Of a stretch of DNA of 64,000 nucleotides, positions 8,603 through 18,118 are shown piece by piece; within the stretch, counting starts at the first letter, position 1; each line of letters begins with the position of its first letter. A program made the position numbers and the translations under genes. The DNA lies in NCBI GenBank assembly GCA_036307185.1, contig JAXJYC010000061.1, forward strand, positions 1-64,000, in the 5' to 3' direction. The notes below the pieces were generated by a model. That model was not told the DNA's origin, ran no database searches, and saw nothing but the letters and a program-made list of their open reading frames with translations. The DNA comes from SVEL01 sp017381055. GTDB taxonomy: Bacteria; Bacillota; Clostridia; Lachnospirales; Lachnospiraceae.

Positions 8603-10126
8603 TTATTTCTCTAGTGATTTCTTACTAGATACCACTACCTGCTTATCATAGCACTTAAATATATCTCCAACAAATACTTCCTTAAGCTTTGGTGTAACTA
8701 AGCTCACCACTGGAACTACTACAAGACTTGCTATCATAGCTACTGCTCCTGCGATAATTGTGTTCTCAAAGAAGTTAAAGAACATATTAGCTACTGTGAT
8801 AGCCACACCTGTTATAAAGCTTGCCCATACTGCTGCCTTTGTAACCCACTTGCAGTATAAACCATACATAAATGGTGCAAGGAATGCTCCTGCTAATGCG
8901 CCCCATGAAATACCCATAAGTTGTGCGATAAATGTAGGTGGGTCAAGTGCTAATACAACTGATACTATAATGAATACAGCGATAAATACTCTCATTAAGA
9001 ATACCTGCTTTTTCTCGCTTAAGTTCTTAACTATTGTTCCCTTAATCAAATCAAGTGTAAGTGTTGAGCTAGATGTCATAACAAGTGATGACAATGTAGA
9101 CATTGATGCTGATAATACAAGCACTACTACTATACCGATAAGTAAGTCTGGCAATGTAGAAAGCATTCCTGGAATAAGACTATCAAACTGAAGCTTTCCA
9201 TCTGCATATGTTGCCTTATCCTCAAAGAGTCTTGCAAAGCCTCCTAAGAAATATGAACCACCTGCTACTACTACTGCAAATATAGTAGAGATAACTGTTC
9301 CTGTCTTAATAGACTTTTCATCCTTAATTGCATAAAACTTATGTACCATCTGTGGTAAGCCCCATGTACCAAGAGATGTAAGAATAACAACGCTAAGAAG
9401 CGACAATGGTTCTGGTCCAAAGAATGATGCATATGCACCTTGCTGACCTAAAGTAACTGCTGACTCACTTGGAATCTTTGCAAGCTCCTTAACTGCAGCA
9501 TAGAAGCCACCCTGTCCATTAATTACTGCAATTATTACTGCCGCAATTCCCACAAGCATGATAATCCCCTGGATAAAATCGTTAATAGCGGTTGCCATAT
9601 ATCCGCCAACTATTACATACACACCTGTAAGTGCTGCCATAGCAATTACACAGATTTTATAATCAATATCAAATGCCATTCCAAAAAGGTTTGAAAGACC
9701 ATTGTAAATAGATGCTGTGTAAGGTACTAAGAATACAAATACGATAACTGATGCCACAAGTTTAAGAGCCTTGCTGTCAAATCTCTTTCCAAAGAATTCT
9801 GGCATAGTCTTTGTCTCAAGATGCTGTGTCATAACCCTTGTTCTTCTACCAAGCACTACCCAAGCAAGTAAGCTTCCGATTAATGCATTTCCTAATCCTA
9901 TAAAAGTAGACGCAAGACCAAACTTCCATCCAAACTGACCTGCATATCCTACAAAAACTACAGATGAGAAATATGAAGTACCAAAGGCAAACGCTGTAAG
10001 CCATGGACCTACACTTCTTCCTCCTAGCACGAAATCATTTACGCTATTTGTATGTTTTCTTGAGTACAAACCTACTCCAATCATCATTGCAAAGAAAACT
10101 ATAAGTAATATAACTTTTGCAACCAT
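8603..10126 (-). CDS. Sodium:solute symporter (SSS family, PutP-like)
   Basis: 507 aa with about 13 hydrophobic segments. The opening block, GLYSRKHTNSVNDFVLGGRS followed by GPWLTAFAFGTSYFSS, is the classic start of the sodium-solute symporter family. The conserved GGYMATAINDFIQGIIM motif and QMVHKFYAIKDEKS also fit PutP/PanF relatives. Proline or a related small molecule is a reasonable guess, but the substrate cannot be read. A long dyad resembling a LacI-type operator pair sits about 100 bp upstream (10230-10269). Confidence 0.9.
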   Translation of the reverse strand: MVAKVILLIVFFAMMIGVGLYSRKHTNSVNDFVLGGRSVGPWLTAFAFGTSYFSSVVFVGYAGQFGWKFGLASTFIGLGNALIGSLLAWVVLGRRTRVMTQHLETKTMPEFFGKRFDSKALKLVASVIVFVFLVPYTASIYNGLSNLFGMAFDIDYKICVIAMAALTGVYVIVGGYMATAINDFIQGIIMLVGIAAVIIAVINGQGGFYAAVKELAKIPSESAVTLGQQGAYASFFGPEPLSLLSVVILTSLGTWGLPQMVHKFYAIKDEKSIKTGTVISTIFAVVVAGGSYFLGGFARLFEDKATYADGKLQFDSLIPGMLSTLPDLLIGIVVVLVLSASMSTLSSLVMTSSSTLTLDLIKGTIVKNLSEKKQVFLMRVFIAVFIIVSVVLALDPPTFIAQLMGISWGALAGAFLAPFMYGLYCKWVTKAAVWASFITGVAITVANMFFNFFENTIIAGAVAMIASLVVVPVVSLVTPKLKEVFVGDIFKCYDKQVVVSSKKSLEK

Positions 10127-10229
10127 TTTAAACTTCCTCCTTGTATAACATATAATCCTTAATATATATCATTAGCATATGGATATCTTAATAATATAAA
10201 TACCCTAACAGTATTACTATATCGCAAAA

Positions 10230-10269
10230 TTTAAAGCGCTTGCACACTTAAACGCGCAAACGCTTTAAA
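10230..10269. promoter_or_regulatory. Dyad resembling a LacI-family operator
   Basis: TTTAAAGCGCTTGC (10230-10243) and GCAAACGCTTTAAA (10256-10269) are inverted repeats with one mismatch and a 12-bp gap. The arms carry the CGCTTT-type half sites seen in LacI/PurR/CcpA operators. It is placed between bioY and the symporter gene on the minus strand. It could also act as a weak terminator for bioY, though a proper T-tract is missing. Confidence 0.45.
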
Positions 10270-10298
10270 ACTTTAAAGTGTAGGTTTATTATAAGAAA

Positions 10299-10841
10299 TT
10301 AACCTATATTTGTCAATATACTTTGAGCTTTTATTTTCTTACATGTTATATAAATAACAAGTGACTTACATACGTCCCCTAGAATAAATGGAACAACACA
10401 AACAGTAACCGCAATCTCTGGCGGTGTAGTAGTTATCACACTATAATATACTGTCCCTACCAAATATTCCACTAACCAGCCTATCAAAAGTCCTAGGGCA
10501 ATTCGCACTGCACTCTTTATTTTCTTTATCTTAAATATGTACGATGCCAAACAAGCAACCACTGGATAAGCTATGACAAATCCTCCTGTCGGGCCCAAAA
10601 CATGTCCCAATCCTGCTGAAAAACCTGAAAACACTGGAAGTCCTACTAGTCCAAGCAATATATATATCAGCTGACTAACAAAGCTCAATCCCGGTGTCAA
10701 AAACCATGCTGATAAAAATATAGCTATATGCGCCATATTTATAGGCACTGCACCGAAAGGAATAGAAATCATAGCGCATACACTTGTCAATGCTGCAAAT
10801 ATTCCACATAATACAATTTTAGTGCTTATATTTCTTCTCAT
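10299..10841 (-). CDS. bioY: Biotin ECF transporter S component BioY
   Basis: 180 aa, six hydrophobic segments. The BioY signature region is present: FGAVPINMAHIAIFLSAWF near the N-terminus, then LLGLVGLPVFSGFSAG, then LGPTGGFVIAYP. BioY is the biotin-binding membrane component of ECF transporters, working with shared EcfA/EcfT energy components that are not in this window. It follows birA by 56 bp, so biotin uptake and ligation are co-transcribed. Confidence 0.92.
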   Translation of the reverse strand: MRRNISTKIVLCGIFAALTSVCAMISIPFGAVPINMAHIAIFLSAWFLTPGLSFVSQLIYILLGLVGLPVFSGFSAGLGHVLGPTGGFVIAYPVVACLASYIFKIKKIKSAVRIALGLLIGWLVEYLVGTVYYSVITTTPPEIAVTVCVVPFILGDVCKSLVIYITCKKIKAQSILTNIG

Positions 10842-10897
10842 TTTTTTCCTTTCTTCTTATACTGCCAATTTCATTTATACGAACCAACATACAAGTC

Positions 10898-11749
10898 CTA
10901 ACGTCTTATAGACACCTCACCAGATATCAATTCCTCTATCAATCCCTTGTTTGCTTCATCCATTCTTTCTACAATCAAGCTTCCATTGGCGCTTATATCT
11001 AATACTTTTCCTTCATAAGATTCATTTATGCTAACTACTGTAACCACATTCCCCATTATAATCTGACGGTCCTTATACTCCTTCATAAGAGACTCATTAT
11101 CAGAAAATATATTGCTATTTGATAATTCATTTATAATCTCTGCTGCTACGTGATTTCTTATATCTTTCGCACAATCCATATTAACGTCATCTGTAAAATT
11201 TCCTCCAACCGAACTATCATTTAATTTGATCAAAGCTCCTGCAATATTTTCTAATTCTTCTGGAAATTTCGTAGCTGCAATATTTATACCGATACCAACA
11301 ACGAACTTAGAAAGCTTTCCGTCCACCATTACGCCCTCTGTAAGTATTCCACACACTTTTTTATCCTCAAGGTATAGGTCATTTACCCATTTGATTCCAC
11401 ATTTCTTCTCTGTAACCCTATGGATAACTCTAGCTACTACAACTGCCACATACGGTGTAAGTAGTGTACTTTCTTTTAATGTAAGTTTGTCTACATCCAA
11501 TACAATACTCATATATAGACCTGTACTTCTAGGGGAATAAAACTGACGATTAAATCGTCCTCTTCCAGCAGTCTGACTATCAGCTAAAACCACAGTTCCA
11601 TGAGAGCATCCCTTTTTAGCCATTTCCTTAGCTGTATCATTTGTAGATGCAAGGCTCTGATAAATATGTATCTTATCTTTATCCACACCCACCCCAAGGT
11701 ATATACTCAAATCTGAAATTCTCCAAACTAAATCGCTCATGTTTTTCAC
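10898..11749 (-). CDS. birA: Biotin-[acetyl-CoA-carboxylase] ligase BirA
   Basis: 283 aa. The ligase fold is clear: STNDTAKEMA, the glycine-rich adenylate loop TAGRGRFNRQFYSP (GRGRxxR type), KWVNDLYL, and GILTEGVMVDGK. The C-terminal domain is present (GNVVTVVSI, then EGKVLDISANGSLIV). There is no convincing N-terminal winged helix, so this appears to be a monofunctional ligase rather than a repressor-ligase. It attaches biotin to carboxylase or decarboxylase carrier domains. It is first of the birA-bioY pair. Confidence 0.93.
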   Translation of the reverse strand: MKNMSDLVWRISDLSIYLGVGVDKDKIHIYQSLASTNDTAKEMAKKGCSHGTVVLADSQTAGRGRFNRQFYSPRSTGLYMSIVLDVDKLTLKESTLLTPYVAVVVARVIHRVTEKKCGIKWVNDLYLEDKKVCGILTEGVMVDGKLSKFVVGIGINIAATKFPEELENIAGALIKLNDSSVGGNFTDDVNMDCAKDIRNHVAAEIINELSNSNIFSDNESLMKEYKDRQIIMGNVVTVVSINESYEGKVLDISANGSLIVERMDEANKGLIEELISGEVSIRR

Positions 11750-11807
11750 CTAAATAATCAGCTAGTGACTAGCTTTTTACGTCTAGCCACTAGCATTTAA
11801 AAGTTTA

Positions 11808-13286
11808 CTATTCCGCTTTTTTCTTTCCCTTAGAAAATGCAAAGTAAGCAATAACCCCAAGGAAAGCAAACGCTACACACATCCATGGAATAAGATAATT
11901 TAATCCCTTCGGACTAAACATATCATAATATCCCTTAAGATATATAACTACAATAATCACTGGCAAAACATATGACATATAGAACTTAAGCTTATTCGAT
12001 AATTTCTTACCTTCACCAGCATTAGCCTCAGCCATAAAGTTATCCCATCCCCATCCATTCTTTCTTGTACAGAATAAAAGATATACAAGAGAACCAAGTG
12101 GTAAAAGATTATTTGAAACAAGGAAATCCTCTAAATCCATAATATTTGTACCAGCGCCAAGTGGTGTGATATCAGATAACACATTAAAGCCTAAAATACA
12201 TGGAACTGACAATACTGTAATTAAAATAATATTTACGATTACTGCCTTTGTTCTTGACCAATCCCATAAATCAATTGCAAATGATACGATATTTTCAAAT
12301 ACTGCTATAACTGTTGACAATGCTGCAAATGAAAGGAATAAGAAGAACAACGCTCCCCAAATATGTCCTCCCGCCATCTGATTAAAGATTCTTGGTAATG
12401 TTAAGAATATTAACGATGGGCCTGCTCCTGGCTCAATACCGAAGGAGAAACATGCTGGAATAATAATAAGTCCAGACATTGTAGCAACAAATGTATCAAG
12501 AATAGTAATATTTAAAGTCTCTCCTGCAAGAGAACGATTTTTGTCTAAATAGCTTCCAAATATTGTCATAGCACCGATACCAATACTTAATGTAAAGAAG
12601 GCCTGTGACATAGCACCAAACACTACATTTCCAATACCCTTTTCTACCATATTCTTAAAATCTGGAACAAGGTAGAACTTAATTCCTTCCTTAGCTCCAG
12701 GAAGCATAACCGAGTTAACTGCCAACACTCCAATAAGAGCAAAAAGACAAATCATCATAACCTTTGTAATTCTTTCTACACCCTTTTGAACTCCTAGAGA
12801 ACACACTGCAAATGAAAGTACTACAGCAATAACAGTCCAAAGAAGCATTGTCTCCCACGAGCCTGTCATCTGACCAAATTTCTCGCCTATTTGCTCACTA
12901 CTTAATGTAGCCTTTGTAAATTCTCCTTTAATACTACGATAACAATAATACATTGTCCAACCTGCAACCATAGTGTAGAACATCATAAGAAGATAGTTGC
13001 CAACTACAGCTAAATATCCATAATTATGCCACTTTGTTCCTTCCTTTTCCAACACCTTAAATGCAGTAGCACAGCTCTTCTGACTACCTCTGCCAACCGA
13101 AAATTCACATACCATAATAGGTAAGCCCATTATCACTAAGAACACCAAATATATTAAAATAAATGCTGCTCCACCATACTGCCCACACATATATGGGAAC
13201 TTCCAAACATTTCCAAGTCCTACTGCGCAACCTGCCGATACAAGCAAGAAGCCCAATCTAGAGCCAAACTTTTCTCTACTCTTCAT
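11808..13286 (-). CDS. Sodium-dependent amino-acid transporter (NSS family)
   Basis: 492 aa, 11-12 hydrophobic segments. The opening GSRLGFLLVSAGCAVGLGNVW followed by FPYMCGQYGGAAF is the hallmark TM1 of neurotransmitter:sodium symporters such as LeuT and MhsT. It forms the unwound substrate and Na+ site. FGAMSQAFFTLSIGIGAMTIFGSY matches TM6. These proteins import amino acids, often hydrophobic or aromatic. It is monocistronic as far as the sequence shows. Confidence 0.93.
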   Translation of the reverse strand: MKSREKFGSRLGFLLVSAGCAVGLGNVWKFPYMCGQYGGAAFILIYLVFLVIMGLPIMVCEFSVGRGSQKSCATAFKVLEKEGTKWHNYGYLAVVGNYLLMMFYTMVAGWTMYYCYRSIKGEFTKATLSSEQIGEKFGQMTGSWETMLLWTVIAVVLSFAVCSLGVQKGVERITKVMMICLFALIGVLAVNSVMLPGAKEGIKFYLVPDFKNMVEKGIGNVVFGAMSQAFFTLSIGIGAMTIFGSYLDKNRSLAGETLNITILDTFVATMSGLIIIPACFSFGIEPGAGPSLIFLTLPRIFNQMAGGHIWGALFFLFLSFAALSTVIAVFENIVSFAIDLWDWSRTKAVIVNIILITVLSVPCILGFNVLSDITPLGAGTNIMDLEDFLVSNNLLPLGSLVYLLFCTRKNGWGWDNFMAEANAGEGKKLSNKLKFYMSYVLPVIIVVIYLKGYYDMFSPKGLNYLIPWMCVAFAFLGVIAYFAFSKGKKKAE

Positions 13287-13379
13287 TATTCAAACTCCTA
13301 TCTTTATAACTTTTTTATTGTAAAACTATTCGTTCAAAGCAATACAATCTTACTGGATTTCCGATAAACAAAAAGAAAA

Positions 13380-13428
13380 TCCGTATGTATTATAGAGAAA
13401 AAATTCTTCACTCCATAACACATACGGA
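13380..13428 (-). terminator. Terminator of chemoreceptor gene
   Basis: TCCGTATGT pairs with ACATACGGA with further imperfect pairing inside. On the minus strand it is followed by TTTTCTTTTTG, about 80 bp past the chemoreceptor stop. Confidence 0.7.
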
Positions 13429-13509
13429 CATATTCTAGCAAAAATAATAAAAAATCTCAAGGTAAATCGACCATTTAGCCTTAATTACAATGAATTAAAT
13501 TTACACTTA

Positions 13510-14973
13510 TTACAATCTTCCTGTAAGTTCCTTTAATTCTGTCATAAGCGCAGAAACTCCCTCTAACCTACTCACATTATCTTCCTCTGCATCTAAAGTT
13601 TCGTTGGCATGTGCTGTCACCTCTTCAGATACTCCAGAAATTGTCTGGATTGAATCAATGATATCTGTATTAGCCTTTACAAGCTCTGTAAGAATCTCTG
13701 TAACTCGGTTAATACTCTCACCCATTACATCTGAGCTATCTGATATCTGTTCAAAGCTCTTAGCTGTAGACTCTGTAATCTCTTTTTCAAGATTAATCTC
13801 CTCAAGCATTCCCTTAATAAATGAAACCACCTTTGTTATAGCTTCTGAAACGTTTGCAATAAGCTCAGTAATATGAACTGTAGCTTCCTTTGTCTGTGTA
13901 GCCATATTAGAAATCTCTCCAGCAACAACAGAGAAACCTCGTCCTGCCTCTCCAGCTCTAGCTGCCTCTATACTCGCATTCAACGCAAGAAGAGCTGTCC
14001 TTGCTGTAATTCCATTGATAATCTCAACGATCGAATTCATCTCTGTAATCTTCTCATCTAATGTCTCTAACTGTCCCGCTACTTCTCTACCAGTTTCAAC
14101 AGACTGATTTACCTTATCAACCATGTCTCCCATATTGACTCTGCCAGCTTCGATTTCATCCTTAGTAACCTTCATCTCTTTTAATAAAGTTTCAGCTGCT
14201 GAATCCACTTCAGTAAGGTTATTCTGTATCTGCTGTGTTTGAAGAAGCTGATTTGATACTGCATTGGAAGTATCTGTTGTTCCCTTTGTAACCTCACTCA
14301 TAGCTGTCTTTGTATAATTTGCTGTATCTAAAACCTCTGTAATCTTTGCATACATATCATTAATGTCTGCAGTCATCCTCGATACTATTTCTAATGTCTC
14401 ATTAAACTTAATCTCATCTTTTTCCTTCTGTGCACTGATAACATTAAGTTTCTCCCCACTATTCTTACTAAGTACGTTTGATAATGCAGCAGAAAATCCC
14501 GCCATCATAATTACAAGAACTATCTGAATCTCCGCGCCAGCCATATTTGTAAATCCCATAGAATGATTAGATGCACCAATAATAACCTGAACTATATTAA
14601 CAATAATACATCCTATGTTAATTTTTAATGAATATACAATATCATTATAAACTGAAATCATAAGTATCATCGGCATTGAATATGTAAAAGTCAACGGATT
14701 AGTAGCCGTAAACAAAAGAAAAACATAAAACGCCGCATATCCATATCCAATGAAATGTTTGATCATCGTTGAGTCATTATTCTTTTTAAAAGTAATCTGC
14801 TCTATAATTACTGGGCCTAGTCCCATTAATGCCACCACTAAGAAATACCAAGCCTCTCTTTCTCCCTTAATGAATGTCTCAATTCCATATGCTGCTGTTA
14901 AAATAATAGCTATAATTGTGTGGCAAGTCATTGCAAAAAAATTGCATCTGCCCATTTCAGTTCTCTGCTTCAT
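13510..14973 (-). CDS. Methyl-accepting chemotaxis protein, multi-pass membrane type
   Basis: 487 aa. Residues about 10-180 hold five or six membrane segments with no large periplasmic domain. The rest is a cytoplasmic coiled coil with the nearly invariant signalling tip (LLALNASIEAARAGEAGRG, then FSVVAGEI). It should signal to CheA/CheW. Sensing would occur within or near the membrane. No che genes adjoin it. It has its own consensus promoter (15034-15063) and terminator. Confidence 0.92.
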   Translation of the reverse strand: MKQRTEMGRCNFFAMTCHTIIAIILTAAYGIETFIKGEREAWYFLVVALMGLGPVIIEQITFKKNNDSTMIKHFIGYGYAAFYVFLLFTATNPLTFTYSMPMILMISVYNDIVYSLKINIGCIIVNIVQVIIGASNHSMGFTNMAGAEIQIVLVIMMAGFSAALSNVLSKNSGEKLNVISAQKEKDEIKFNETLEIVSRMTADINDMYAKITEVLDTANYTKTAMSEVTKGTTDTSNAVSNQLLQTQQIQNNLTEVDSAAETLLKEMKVTKDEIEAGRVNMGDMVDKVNQSVETGREVAGQLETLDEKITEMNSIVEIINGITARTALLALNASIEAARAGEAGRGFSVVAGEISNMATQTKEATVHITELIANVSEAITKVVSFIKGMLEEINLEKEITESTAKSFEQISDSSDVMGESINRVTEILTELVKANTDIIDSIQTISGVSEEVTAHANETLDAEEDNVSRLEGVSALMTELKELTGRL

Positions 14974-15033
14974 AGTTTTTCCTCCAAATCTACGGACTTT
15001 ATTCTATTGTCACGTTCATCTCTATTGAAAACA

Positions 15034-15063
15034 ATTATAACATTTTAATAAACCCTGTGTCAA
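15034..15063 (-). promoter_or_regulatory. Sigma-A type promoter of chemoreceptor gene
   Basis: Minus strand: -35 TTGACA (15063-15058), 18-bp spacer, -10 TATAAT (15039-15034), about 60 bp upstream of the start codon. Both hexamers are perfect matches to the housekeeping consensus. Confidence 0.8.
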
Positions 15064-15263
15064 TTTCATATTTTATTGTTTTAATTATTGATTTTTTTCA
15101 CTCAATTAATTCTATTCTCCTTCTATAGTCAGTCATTTTTCCCAACCTCATCCAAAAAAATTTGCTCCCTATTAAAAAAAAATGTTTTCATCTGAAAAAA
15201 TTTGTGTTAAAGTATCTTTGTTAGATATTCATTCTGTAGTTAGACTAAAAGGAGAATAAAAAA

Positions 15264-15947
15264 ATGAAAAAGATTTACGAAGGTAAGACAAAAGACGTAT
15301 ATAGTCTTGAAAATGGCAATGTAATGTTAAAGTTTAAGGATGACTGTACTGGTAAAGACGGCGTTTTCGATCCAGGCGAGAATTCAGTTGGATTAACAAT
15401 CGACGGTATCGGTAAGGCAAACCTTGAGACATCTATTCATTATTTCGAGCTTTTAAAGGAAGCTGGAATTAAGACACATTATGTTGGTGCTGATTTAGAG
15501 AATGCTACTATGGAAGTTCTTCCAGCGACAGTTTTTGGACATGGTCTTGAAGTAATCTGCCGTTTAGTTGCTACAGGTAGCTTCATCCGTAGATATGGCG
15601 AGTACATTGAAGACGGTACTGTTCTTGAGGGCGGTTATGTTGAGTGTACATTCAAGAATGATGCTTTAGGTGATCCACTTGTAACAGGCGAAGGCCTTGC
15701 AGCTCTTGGTGTTATGACACCTGCTATGTTCGAAAGCATGAAGGAGCAGACATTAAAGATTACTAAGATCGTAGCTGACGACTTAAAGACACTTGGTCTT
15801 GATTTATGGGATATCAAATTTGAGTTTGGTTACAACAACGATGAAGTTATCCTTATCGATGAGATCGCATCTGGTAACATGAGAGTTTACAAGGATGGCA
15901 AGATTGTTGACCCAGTTGAGTTAACAAAGATCATCAACAATAGATAA
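15264..15947 (+). CDS. purC: Phosphoribosylaminoimidazole-succinocarboxamide synthase
   Basis: 227 aa, the usual length. Joins aspartate to CAIR to form SAICAR in de novo purine synthesis. Diagnostic motifs: KKIYEGKTKDVYSL at the start, FKDDCTGKDG, LEVICRLVATGSFIRRYG, and the metal/ATP-site block DEIASGNMRVYKDG. It is preceded by AAAAGGAG and stands alone, away from other pur genes. Codon use is notably regular, as for a highly expressed gene. Confidence 0.97.
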   Translation: MKKIYEGKTKDVYSLENGNVMLKFKDDCTGKDGVFDPGENSVGLTIDGIGKANLETSIHYFELLKEAGIKTHYVGADLENATMEVLPATVFGHGLEVICRLVATGSFIRRYGEYIEDGTVLEGGYVECTFKNDALGDPLVTGEGLAALGVMTPAMFESMKEQTLKITKIVADDLKTLGLDLWDIKFEFGYNNDEVILIDEIASGNMRVYKDGKIVDPVELTKIINNR

Positions 15948-15964
15948 TTATATTTAAGATTTTG

Positions 15965-15998
15965 GCGACTGTAATATCCATATTACAGTCGCTTTTTT
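15965..15998 (+). terminator. purC terminator
   Basis: GCGACTGTAATAT pairs with ATATTACAGTCGC, followed by TTTTTT. It lies 17 bp past the purC stop. Confidence 0.92.
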
Positions 15999-15999
15999 C

Positions 16000-16028
16000 T
16001 TTACGAAATAACATAAAAGTGATATAAT
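16000..16028 (+). promoter_or_regulatory. Promoter of diguanylate cyclase gene
   Basis: -35 TTTACG, 17-bp spacer, -10 TATAAT, about 65 bp upstream of the start codon. The -35 is a weak match; the -10 is perfect. Confidence 0.6.
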
Positions 16029-16092
16029 GTAGAAAGATTATTTAGTGATTTTTATAGATTGCGCTACTGTGCAATAGTAAGGATGGTATATT

Positions 16093-17385
16093 ATGCAAGA
16101 GGTTTTATATCAATTATATATTTCTTCTGTAAAGGAAGACTGTGAAAAATATATATCTACTAAGGATGTGTCTGTTTTCCACAAAAAAGCAGCAGATTTA
16201 TCCCGTATATCTGAATATAATAAAGCTATTTTTAATAAAGAATATGATATTGTATCAAATAATTATCAAGGCTATCATGTAGAAGGCAATCTATGCACAG
16301 TAATTGCCAAACTACTGCTCAAGGAAAAAAACACATCTTCCCCAGAGAGCATTCAAGTTGATGTCTCTATACCATGCTTTTCAAAAGATGATAACATATA
16401 CTATGAGTCAGTTCGTATAGGATTTGCAAAAAAACAAAATACATTATTTACTAATAATGAAAACGAAGACCTTCTTAAATACAAAAAAGTTCTTGGTTAT
16501 ATGAATGATTTGATTATGGAATATGATGATCAAAATAGACTTTTTATATACGACAAGCAAGCATATAAAGATTTCTTTCACCAAGATACCAATTACACTA
16601 TAATGGATGAATGGTTTTGGGATTTATGTACCTGTTACGCCCATGAGGATGACAGAGAAAAACTTGATATGTTTAGAGATGTAGATATACACAAGCGTAT
16701 TCGCAACAAGGATTATGTTTTCCAAACTCATATACGAATTAAGCGTGATGAAGAATATGTTTGGATAAAATTATCATTTGTTTTCATTCCAACTACTGAC
16801 GAACTAGAGGTAGACCGTGTATTTATATTAATTCAGGATTATTCTTCTGCAATGGCAGAACGTATGACAAATCTTATGTACGCCCGAATCGATGCTTTAA
16901 CTCAGACTTGGAATAGACGCTACTCCGAAGAGCTTATATCTAACAGGATCAAGTCCAATACTAGCGGCTTATTCAGTATATTTGATGTAGATGACTTTAA
17001 AATTGTCAACGATTTATTTGGGCATATAACTGGAGATCAGCTTCTCAAGAAAATTAGTCATGTGGTATCTGAAAGCATATCTGAAGAAGACGTATTCGGC
17101 CGTTTAGGTGGTGACGAATTTGTTCTATATCTTAAGGGCGACTTCGATGATTGCTTAACTCACTTTATTTCTATTATGGAGAAGCTTAAGTTTAACTATT
17201 TTGAAAATGATAGAAAAATCAGTATTACTTGTAGTGCTGGCGTAGCTAAAATAAAAGGTCGCCGAACAAGCTTTACTGAATTATATGAATCAGCTGATGC
17301 AGCTCTATATGATGCAAAGCGCTCTGGAAAATCTACTTATAAGATTTCTATGGCGTCACTAATAGAAGAAGATGACGATGAGTAA
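16093..17385 (+). CDS. GGDEF diguanylate cyclase
   Basis: 430 aa, no membrane segment. The C-terminal 170 residues form a GGDEF domain (DALTQTWNRRY, FDVDDFKIVNDLFGH, GRLGGDEFVLYL, SADAALYDAKRSGK), so it should make c-di-GMP from two GTP. The middle region (about 130-255) looks PAS-like. The N-terminal 120 residues are not recognised. The inhibitory RxxD site expected just before GGDEF reads SEED, so product inhibition is probably lost. It could supply the ligand for the riboswitch at 3.8 kb. Confidence 0.92.
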   Translation: MQEVLYQLYISSVKEDCEKYISTKDVSVFHKKAADLSRISEYNKAIFNKEYDIVSNNYQGYHVEGNLCTVIAKLLLKEKNTSSPESIQVDVSIPCFSKDDNIYYESVRIGFAKKQNTLFTNNENEDLLKYKKVLGYMNDLIMEYDDQNRLFIYDKQAYKDFFHQDTNYTIMDEWFWDLCTCYAHEDDREKLDMFRDVDIHKRIRNKDYVFQTHIRIKRDEEYVWIKLSFVFIPTTDELEVDRVFILIQDYSSAMAERMTNLMYARIDALTQTWNRRYSEELISNRIKSNTSGLFSIFDVDDFKIVNDLFGHITGDQLLKKISHVVSESISEEDVFGRLGGDEFVLYLKGDFDDCLTHFISIMEKLKFNYFENDRKISITCSAGVAKIKGRRTSFTELYESADAALYDAKRSGKSTYKISMASLIEEDDDE

Positions 17386-17407
17386 AACTCATCGCCATCT
17401 TTTTTTA
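17370..17407. terminator. Bidirectional terminator
   Basis: AGATGACGATGAGT pairs with ACTCATCGCCATCT, followed by TTTTTTT on the plus strand. It overlaps the last codons of the cyclase gene and separates two convergent transcripts. Confidence 0.8.
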
Positions 17408-17412
17408 CTATA

Positions 17413-18108
17413 TTACCAAACAGGTTTATCCATATAATCTCCCCATTCGTCTTCTTTATAGAATTGCTCATTCTCTTCTCTTTCTTTAAAGCCATTTTTT
17501 TGCTGCTGCTGAAGCTTATTCTTTATATCATTCTCATCTACGTCGTTTCCGTTTTCCGCGCTTGGCTCTGCTGGCTCTGCCGGCTCTGTTGGCTCTCCGC
17601 CTGGCTCAGAACCCTGTCCATTTTTCATAGACTCAAGAATGCTGTCAATTTCTTTCTTAAGCTTTGTTGCATCATCATCATGACCATCGCCTTTTTCCGA
17701 TGCACATCCATCTTGTATCAATATATCTCTTGCTTCCGTAAGCACCTGTATAGTAGACTCTATGTTTTCTTCACTACCGTACTCCTCAGGCAATGTCCCT
17801 ATCATAGAGAGCGCAATATTTACTCTTATATCACATAAATGATTTTTCTTAGGCTCCCTTTTTAGCGCCTGCTTATATTCTTTTATAGCTAACTCATACT
17901 CACCTTTTTCATAATACATATTTCCTGCATTATAATGTGGAACATACGGTTGAACCCAATTACAACTAAACATCGGCTGTACGGTAACATCATAATTGCC
18001 TTTATCACACTGACTTATCATATATTCATTATAAATATAATTAAAGGCTAACTTAGAAGCTACTAACAGCATTAATATATATATACACGCAATAATTTTC
18101 TTTTTCAC
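17413..18108 (-). CDS. BatC-like TPR protein of the vWA operon
   Basis: 231 aa. An N-terminal membrane anchor (residues 3-20) is followed by a TPR pair (YNAGNMYYEKGEYELAIKEY, then QALKREPKKNHLCDIRVNIA). A low-complexity tail follows, with repeated EPAEPAEP and many N, D, E and Q. This matches the TPR (BatC/BatE-like) component that follows two vWA proteins in MoxR/Bat operons. It begins 10 bp after the second vWA gene and closes the operon. Its precise role is not established. Confidence 0.75.
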   Translation of the reverse strand: MKKKIIACIYILMLLVASKLAFNYIYNEYMISQCDKGNYDVTVQPMFSCNWVQPYVPHYNAGNMYYEKGEYELAIKEYKQALKREPKKNHLCDIRVNIALSMIGTLPEEYGSEENIESTIQVLTEARDILIQDGCASEKGDGHDDDATKLKKEIDSILESMKNGQGSEPGGEPTEPAEPAEPSAENGNDVDENDIKNKLQQQQKNGFKEREENEQFYKEDEWGDYMDKPVW

Positions 18109-18118
18109 TTCTATCCTC

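Noticed and set aside
17550..17620. Short tandem repeat GGCTCTGCC-like
   Set aside because: It encodes the EPAEPAEP tail of the TPR protein and is coding low complexity, not a CRISPR or regulatory repeat.
17464..17838. Plus-strand open frame of 124 codons
   Set aside because: It is the reverse of the TPR gene, rich in Leu/Phe/Ile as expected for an antisense shadow, with no ribosome site.
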